From the NCBI GenBank assembly GCA_023384315.1, contig JAHDWY010000103.1:1-10126 (forward strand): a stretch of DNA of 10,126 nucleotides. The letters run 5' to 3'. A program made the translations under genes and the position numbers. Under the pieces are notes generated by a model. It was not told the DNA's origin, ran no database searches, and worked only from the letters and a program-made list of their open reading frames with translations. Origin of the DNA: Candidatus Hydrogenedentota bacterium (lineage in GTDB: Bacteria > Hydrogenedentota > Hydrogenedentia > Hydrogenedentales > SLHB01). This document shows, in pieces, positions 6,025 through 10,126 of the stretch; position 1 is the stretch's first letter, and every line of letters starts with the position of its first letter.

Positions 6025-8370
6025 CTACTCCCCCTCAAACCGCGCTTTAGCCGTTTCCTCATCGATGAAGCCGTACCACATGCCGCGCCAGAAGGCGTCG
6101 ACGAAGGCGGCGCCGCCGAGTTCGCGGCGGGTGTTCTTCTCGAACTGGAGCACGAGGTGGGCGGATTCCCAGGTCGCGCCGTGATCTTTGGAGACGTAGA
6201 GGCCGGCGGGGGTGCCGGTGAACAGCCGGTCCGTGTGGCGCGGGGCGAAGAGGGTCCGCGCGAGGGGAATGTCGAGTCCGGCGGTGTGTTCCTTCCACGT
6301 GGCGTCGCCGGTGCGGACGAGGACGCCGCGATCGCTCCCGGCAGTGAGCGCGCCGTTGGCGAAGACGGGTTTCGTAATCTCGCCGCGGACGAAGAGGCTC
6401 ATGATACCGAGCATGCCGCCCTCGGCGTACTTCGCGTAGAGGGTCTCCATGGTATTCGTCCACGTCGCGCCCGCGTCGGTGGACTCTTGGATGAGCGAGT
6501 TCACGCCCATGCCGCCGAACTCGGACCGCACGCCCGCGACGATGTGATCCGGATTGGCCGGGTCCGCGACGAGCCAGGGATAGGTGCGGGCATATTCGCC
6601 GTAACCGAAACGTCCGGCGCGCGACCAGACCTCCTCGTTCAAGCGGCGGGTAAAGAGGGCGTCGCCGGCGAGGGCGTAGATGCGGTCGCGCCGCTCCGCC
6701 GCGGGCGCGTCCGGCGAAGATGGATCGAAGGCGAGCGTAAACTGCATGGCGCCCCCGTTGGGCAGGCCTTCCGTAACGGGTTCCCAGGTCTTTCCGAGAA
6801 ACTCTTCGCCGAAATCCACGCTGCGATACACGGCCCGTTCCGCCACCGCATAGATGACGTTCGGATTCGCGGGATCAGTCAAGATATCGACCGGCGCGCC
6901 GCCGTCGCCGGGCACGGGCATGCGTTCCCACCGGCTGCCCGCGGTAACGGAGAGATAGAACCCGTCGTGGGCAGCGACGTAGAGCATGCGCGAACGACGG
7001 CCCACGTCAACGGCCTTGGCCGGACTGGGGAGAGTCTCGTCGATGGGACGCCAGTTCGCGTCCGTGGCCGCGCCGTCGCGGGACTGGTAGAGCGAACCAT
7101 CCTGATCGACCGCGTAGATTACGAGCGGATCCTCCGGCGAGACGGCCACGTCCTGCACGATGCGGCTGAGCCAGCCGTCGGCACGGAGGAGGTTGCCCTT
7201 CCAGATGTATTCATTGTCCCAGGCGGCAGCGTAGACGGGATAGGGCGGTTTCGCGTCTTTCCGGATGCTGTTCATGCGCGGTTGCACGGTCATGTCGGTC
7301 GGGAAGGTCTGGAGCGAGTACAGCGCCTCCTGCAGGGCCTTCTCCTTGCCGGGCGCGTCGGGCGCGATGCCGAAGTAGATGTAGGTAAAGAGGCTCTGCG
7401 CGTCGTTCACGTGGTTCTTCCAGATGGCGTCGGCGACCACGCGGTAGGCGGCGAGGAGTTCGGGATCGTCCTCGATGCGGAAGAGGATTTCCAGGTGACA
7501 AATGACGTGTTCCGCGTCGTCGAAGTCCTTCTCCGTTTCGAGCGTCTTCAAGCTGCGCACGCCGTATTGATCGATGAGCCGGTCGTATACCTCCTTGAAC
7601 TTCGGGTCGCCCGTGGCATGGTGGGCGACCTTCGCGCCGGCGATGGCCATCATGATCCGCATGTTCAGCGTCTTGCCGTCCGTCATGCCGAGGATGGGCA
7701 CGGGGCGCCCGTTGTAATTGCGGATGATGAGATCGTTGTCGACCCAATAGCTCACCAGCGCATCGATGGCGTCGCGGCAGCGGTCCTTCTGTTCGCCTTC
7801 CGCGGCGAGGTCGTAATATTGGCCGAGGCCATGAATGGAGTCGCTGTAGTTGTGGTGGCTTGGGTCGGCAACCCACCGGAAGTCCTGCCCGTCGGCCGTG
7901 CCCTGGTGCCACTCGTCGCGCTTGCTGCCCGCGCGGCGCTCTTCATAGGTCTCGCCGTGGCCGAGGAAATAGCCGCGCGCCTGGAGGCCGCGCGTGCCGG
8001 TGATGCGCTGGCAGCGGTAGACCGCTTCAAACAGTTCATCCGCGCGTTGTTTCGCCGCGGCGATCTGCTCGGCAGGTGCGCCGGCCTTCTTGAGATAGGC
8101 GTACCGGAAGGACGCGCCCGCCAGATGGTTCGAGGTCCAACACACCGCGTGGACCACGTCCGCGAAGGGGTTGGTCGTCGTCAGGTCGAATTCCTGCCCC
8201 GGTTCCGGGATCTGCACGAGGGACGGGTAGAGCCCGAGGATGTTGTGCTTCGCGACGATGCCCTCCTCGATAATACGGTCCTTTTCGAGCAGCGGCTGTC
8301 GCCAGGTCTCTTCGGCGTGAAGGTTGGAGGTCAAGAAAGCGCAGAACAACAGGGCAGGGGCAAATCGCAT
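6025..8370 (-). CDS. Secreted helical-domain plus BNR-type beta-propeller protein, 781 aa
   Basis: The start at 8370 is chosen because AAGGAG sits eight bases upstream and the product then opens with a clean signal peptide (MRFAPALLFCAFLTSNLHA before EE). An ATG 60 bases earlier would place a polar extension first. Residues about 20-400 are helical and rich in aromatic and acidic residues, with DVVHAVCWTSNHLAG at 71-85, HHNYSDSIHGLGQYY at 172-186 and YAAAWDNEYIW at 380-390. This looks like an alpha/alpha-toroid of glycosidase or epimerase type, but I cannot assign a family. Residues about 402-740 carry repeats of the sialidase/VPS10 type: Asp-box-like STDAGATW (630-637), SKDHGATW (727-734), and weaker copies near 430 and 517. 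DPANPNVIYAV (499-509) and DPANPDHIVAG (603-613) are the typical strand openers of these blades. The likely role is extracellular binding or degradation of a glycan. Enzymatic activity is not shown. It is the last gene of the minus-strand cluster. Confidence 0.75.
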   Translation of the reverse strand: MRFAPALLFCAFLTSNLHAEETWRQPLLEKDRIIEEGIVAKHNILGLYPSLVQIPEPGQEFDLTTTNPFADVVHAVCWTSNHLAGASFRYAYLKKAGAPAEQIAAAKQRADELFEAVYRCQRITGTRGLQARGYFLGHGETYEERRAGSKRDEWHQGTADGQDFRWVADPSHHNYSDSIHGLGQYYDLAAEGEQKDRCRDAIDALVSYWVDNDLIIRNYNGRPVPILGMTDGKTLNMRIMMAIAGAKVAHHATGDPKFKEVYDRLIDQYGVRSLKTLETEKDFDDAEHVICHLEILFRIEDDPELLAAYRVVADAIWKNHVNDAQSLFTYIYFGIAPDAPGKEKALQEALYSLQTFPTDMTVQPRMNSIRKDAKPPYPVYAAAWDNEYIWKGNLLRADGWLSRIVQDVAVSPEDPLVIYAVDQDGSLYQSRDGAATDANWRPIDETLPSPAKAVDVGRRSRMLYVAAHDGFYLSVTAGSRWERMPVPGDGGAPVDILTDPANPNVIYAVAERAVYRSVDFGEEFLGKTWEPVTEGLPNGGAMQFTLAFDPSSPDAPAAERRDRIYALAGDALFTRRLNEEVWSRAGRFGYGEYARTYPWLVADPANPDHIVAGVRSEFGGMGVNSLIQESTDAGATWTNTMETLYAKYAEGGMLGIMSLFVRGEITKPVFANGALTAGSDRGVLVRTGDATWKEHTAGLDIPLARTLFAPRHTDRLFTGTPAGLYVSKDHGATWESAHLVLQFEKNTRRELGGAAFVDAFWRGMWYGFIDEETAKARFEGE

Positions 8371-8378
8371 GACGAAAA

Positions 8379-8384
8379 CTCCTT
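8379..8384 (-). promoter_or_regulatory. Ribosome binding site AAGGAG of the propeller protein
   Basis: AAGGAG on the minus strand, eight bases before the ATG at 8370, decides that start over in-frame ATGs at 8403 and 8430. Those two lack a comparable site and would hide the signal peptide. Confidence 0.7.
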
Positions 8385-8438
8385 TCTTGGCAGTCTTGGT
8401 CATGGTACGCCCTCGCGGGGCTTCAGGCAAAGGGAGGT

Positions 8439-8477
8439 ATCGGACCGATCAGTCGGATCGGTCGGATCGGTCCGATC
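8439..8477. repeat. 9-base tandem repeat within a 12-base inverted repeat
   Basis: On the plus strand GTCGGATCG occurs twice in tandem (8452-8460, 8461-8469), followed by a degenerate third copy. The same stretch is bounded by ATCGGACCGATC (8439-8450) and its exact reverse complement (8465-8476), with a 14-base loop. GATCGGTCCGATC (8465-8477) is also self-palindromic around a central T. The block starts two bases after the stop of the PH-like gene in the direction of transcription and could fold in the transcript. No T run follows, so it is not a standard terminator. Confidence 0.7.
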
Positions 8478-8478
8478 A

Positions 8479-8964
8479 CTACGACTTGTGAGTCCTCGCA
8501 TATTGTTCGCGGGCGCGGGCAATCGCTTCGGCGAGGGGTTCGGGATTCTGCGAACCAATGAGGACGGGCCGCGTGTCCATCTCGAGCAGGACGCCACGGT
8601 TGCCGCGCGCGTTGAAGAAGGTGGTCGGCTTGCTTTCGAACATCCCCATGCGCATGCCCCATCCGCCGGCGTTGCGCAAGGGATTGTACTTGACGACGAG
8701 TTCAGCGTGAATCGCGTCAAGGCGAACCCGACGCCACATCATGGGAAACAAAATACCAAGGGACACATAGATGTCCTCTTCACGGACGCGCACGCGGAGC
8801 AGCATAAGGTTAGACATAAGCACCAAGAAACCCATCGTGAGTCCAACTACTCCGATGGGGATGGGCTCGCTTTCGGGGTTGCCGGGGTCTTTACCGACGC
8901 CCACCATGACGATGTAGACCCAGAGGGCGAAGCGCTGGGTCTCTTCGTAGAGGGTACAGTTCAT
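8479..8964 (-). CDS. Membrane-anchored bacterial PH-domain-like protein, 161 aa
   Basis: The start at 8964 has AGGAG eight bases upstream. The open frame continues further upstream, but through the neighbouring gene and an Arg-rich stretch without a ribosome site. An N-terminal segment (about residues 12-24, FALWVYIVMVGVG) and a stronger helix at about 35-56 (IPIGVVGLTMGFLVLMSNLMLL) suggest a membrane hairpin, the first arm being short. Residues about 57-150 look like a single PH-like beta fold: VREEDIYVSLGILFPMMW, then VKYNPLRNAGGWGM (91-104), then a GNRGVLLEM strand (121-129) and VLIGSQNPEPLAEAI (134-148). This pattern is seen in hypothetical proteins related to bacterial PH (DUF304-like) domains; from memory the N-P-L-R-x-x-G-G-W-G and I-G-S-Q-x-P motifs are characteristic. 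The function is unknown, possibly membrane stress or scaffold. It lies between the ceramidase-like and propeller genes, 71 and 108 bases away. Confidence 0.65.
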   Translation of the reverse strand: MNCTLYEETQRFALWVYIVMVGVGKDPGNPESEPIPIGVVGLTMGFLVLMSNLMLLRVRVREEDIYVSLGILFPMMWRRVRLDAIHAELVVKYNPLRNAGGWGMRMGMFESKPTTFFNARGNRGVLLEMDTRPVLIGSQNPEPLAEAIARAREQYARTHKS

Positions 8965-8972
8965 GGCGTGGG

Positions 8973-8977
8973 CTCCT
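8973..8977 (-). promoter_or_regulatory. Ribosome binding site AGGAG of the PH-like gene
   Basis: AGGAG on the minus strand lies eight bases before the ATG at 8964. It selects this start within a longer open frame that extends upstream to 9177. Confidence 0.65.
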
Positions 8978-8982
8978 GATTC

Positions 8983-9010
8983 ACACGGACCTACACGGAC
9001 AAACACGGAC
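8983..9010. repeat. Three direct copies of ACACGGAC at exact 10-base period
   Basis: ACACGGAC occurs at 8983-8990, 8993-9000 and 9003-9010, separated by the dinucleotides CT and AA. On the transcribed strand it reads GTCCGTGT three times. It ends five bases upstream of the ribosome site of the PH-like gene and fills much of the 71-base gap to the ceramidase-like gene. The ten-base spacing would put the copies on one helix face, so it could be an operator. It may equally be a spreading intergenic repeat. Confidence 0.7.
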
Positions 9011-9035
9011 GCGCCAGCAGAGCCTTTCGCGGGGC

Positions 9036-10126
9036 CTACAGTATCGCGTGCAATTGTTCCAGCACGGCCAGGGATTCCTGATGAATCACCGGGGCCACCT
9101 CTGAGCCGCCGGAATTCTCTTCGCCGTATTGCGGTTTGTCGGTGCGGCCGTAGGCGTAGGGTGGATCGACGTCCCACTGCGTACGCGGGATGATGTAGCC
9201 GATCTCGTCGTTGGCGAGGCCGATGACCATATTGACCTTGCCCTTCATCTGCGGCCGTAACGGCGGCACCTCGACTGGCGCGCCGGGGAAGTCCCCGCCC
9301 TCGGGCGATTCAATTCCGCCTTCCACTATCTCGGGATAGATTTCGCCGGGAATGGTCAATATTTCCAGATCGCCGATGCGGATGGCATTGATCTCTGTCT
9401 TGGCTTTACCCCAGTACCAACCGGGATGGATCAGACCGAGCATGCACGCGTAGCCGAACAGGCCCTCCATGGGGACGAAAATCGTCTTCGCCACCACCGC
9501 GACCTGCGGATTCTCCACGCGGGTGGTGCCGTCGCCAAGCTGAGACTTCACGACTTCGATGGCCACGTTTTCGCCGAGGGCCTCGGCCTTTGCGAAACTG
9601 TCCTCTTCAAACTTCTGCATGCCGTCGCGATGGGGCACGGTCGTGTGCAACTGGGTCATGAGACCGCCGACCATCCCCTGGAAGTACAGGCACATGCCGC
9701 CCAGGGCCTCGACTCCGTTCGGGTCGCTGACGCCTGTTTCAACGCCCAGACGCAGCCAATGGGGGAAGTCGGACGTGAGCAGCGAATTGCCGCCGCCCAG
9801 CGTTTCCACGTGGTTGCCCCAGGACACCATGGTCGCGATCGTGTCGTCGGTGCCATGTTTGACGAATCGGGCGCTGCAAATATCGAGGTCGTACACGATG
9901 GGTTTCCGGCTGTCGTCGACGAAGCCTTCGGGTTCGATGACCCTGTTTGCGAGGATCATGTCCGCCGGTTCGAGGTTGCGCACGGACTCTTCGATGGCCT
10001 CCTTGCAGGCTTGCTGAATCTGCTTCATGTAGGCGTGGTCGAATTTCGGGCGGAACGGCGAGTAGCTCCAGATGCCCATCGTATCCGGCGCTTCGTGGTT
10101 GTGGCTCGTGGAAAACATGACGTGGT
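9036..10126 (-). CDS. Neutral/alkaline ceramidase-like metal hydrolase, C-terminal part
   Basis: The frame is open at the right edge; its true start lies outside the window. About 363 residues are visible. Numbering from the first Met inside the window (10118), family blocks are FSTSHNHEAPDT (2-13, matching the ceramidase T-H-T-H-S-G zinc block), SWGNHVETLG (99-108, second His), IPGEIYPE (256-263, the PGE block with a zinc-ligand Glu) and GLANDEIGYIIP (300-311). The family (PF04734) hydrolyses ceramide amide bonds in secreted or periplasmic form. Two differences argue against assuming that substrate: the Asn-x-Ser-Pro-Asn block with the catalytic Ser is replaced by FQGMVGGLMTQLH (146-158), and the zinc-ligand Tyr of the N-D-Y block is Glu305. 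Many environmental bacteria carry such divergent members with unknown substrates. It would be the first visible gene of the minus-strand cluster, 71 bases before the PH-like gene. Confidence 0.8.
   Translation of the reverse strand, partial: HVMFSTSHNHEAPDTMGIWSYSPFRPKFDHAYMKQIQQACKEAIEESVRNLEPADMILANRVIEPEGFVDDSRKPIVYDLDICSARFVKHGTDDTIATMVSWGNHVETLGGGNSLLTSDFPHWLRLGVETGVSDPNGVEALGGMCLYFQGMVGGLMTQLHTTVPHRDGMQKFEEDSFAKAEALGENVAIEVVKSQLGDGTTRVENPQVAVVAKTIFVPMEGLFGYACMLGLIHPGWYWGKAKTEINAIRIGDLEILTIPGEIYPEIVEGGIESPEGGDFPGAPVEVPPLRPQMKGKVNMVIGLANDEIGYIIPRTQWDVDPPYAYGRTDKPQYGEENSGGSEVAPVIHQESLAVLEQLHAIL

Noticed and set aside
6157..8979. A 940-codon open frame on the plus strand
   Set aside because: It lies opposite the propeller and PH-like genes. 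Its product is low-complexity, rich in Gly, Arg, Val and His, with no domain or ribosome site, as expected from the reverse of G+C-rich coding DNA.

Overview
This is a G+C-rich window, probably from a free-living, possibly uncultured Gram-negative bacterium. Four features recall Planctomycetota, Hydrogenedentota and similar groups: a Tat-exported Gfo/Idh/MocA oxidoreductase, a ceramidase-like hydrolase, a sialidase-type (BNR) repeat propeller protein and a CBM9-serine hydrolase fusion. There is no rRNA, tRNA or ribosomal marker, so this is a weak taxonomic inference. Nearly all products appear exported or membrane-bound, which suggests periplasmic or surface handling of complex carbohydrate, peptide or lipid.

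Layout. At 1-419 (minus) is the N-terminal part of sfsA, cut by the window edge. Divergent from it, after a 57-base gap, is a long plus-strand gene (477-3032) for a secreted protein with a CBM9-like domain and a beta-lactamase-type serine hydrolase domain. A secreted YceI-domain protein follows at 3139-3858 on the same strand. Converging on it is a Tat-exported oxidoreductase (5269-3950, minus). A gap with a hairpin and a long nested palindrome leads to a small two-helix membrane protein (5507-5701, plus). This meets, across a 157-base element bounded by 32-base inverted repeats, a minus-strand cluster. In order of transcription the cluster is a ceramidase-like hydrolase (cut by the right edge, ends 9036), a PH-domain-like membrane protein (8964-8479) and a secreted helical-domain plus beta-propeller protein (8370-6025).

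How they may work together. The three right-hand minus-strand genes may form an operon, but the 71- and 108-base gaps and the repeats in them leave this open. I see no defence system, CRISPR array, prophage or transposase. The most unusual DNA is intergenic: each of the four gaps to the right of 5270 holds a different palindromic or tandem repeat, while the three gaps to the left hold none that I can see. At the protein level, the SfsA fragment carries Met where the family's nuclease-like E-x-K motif has Lys.
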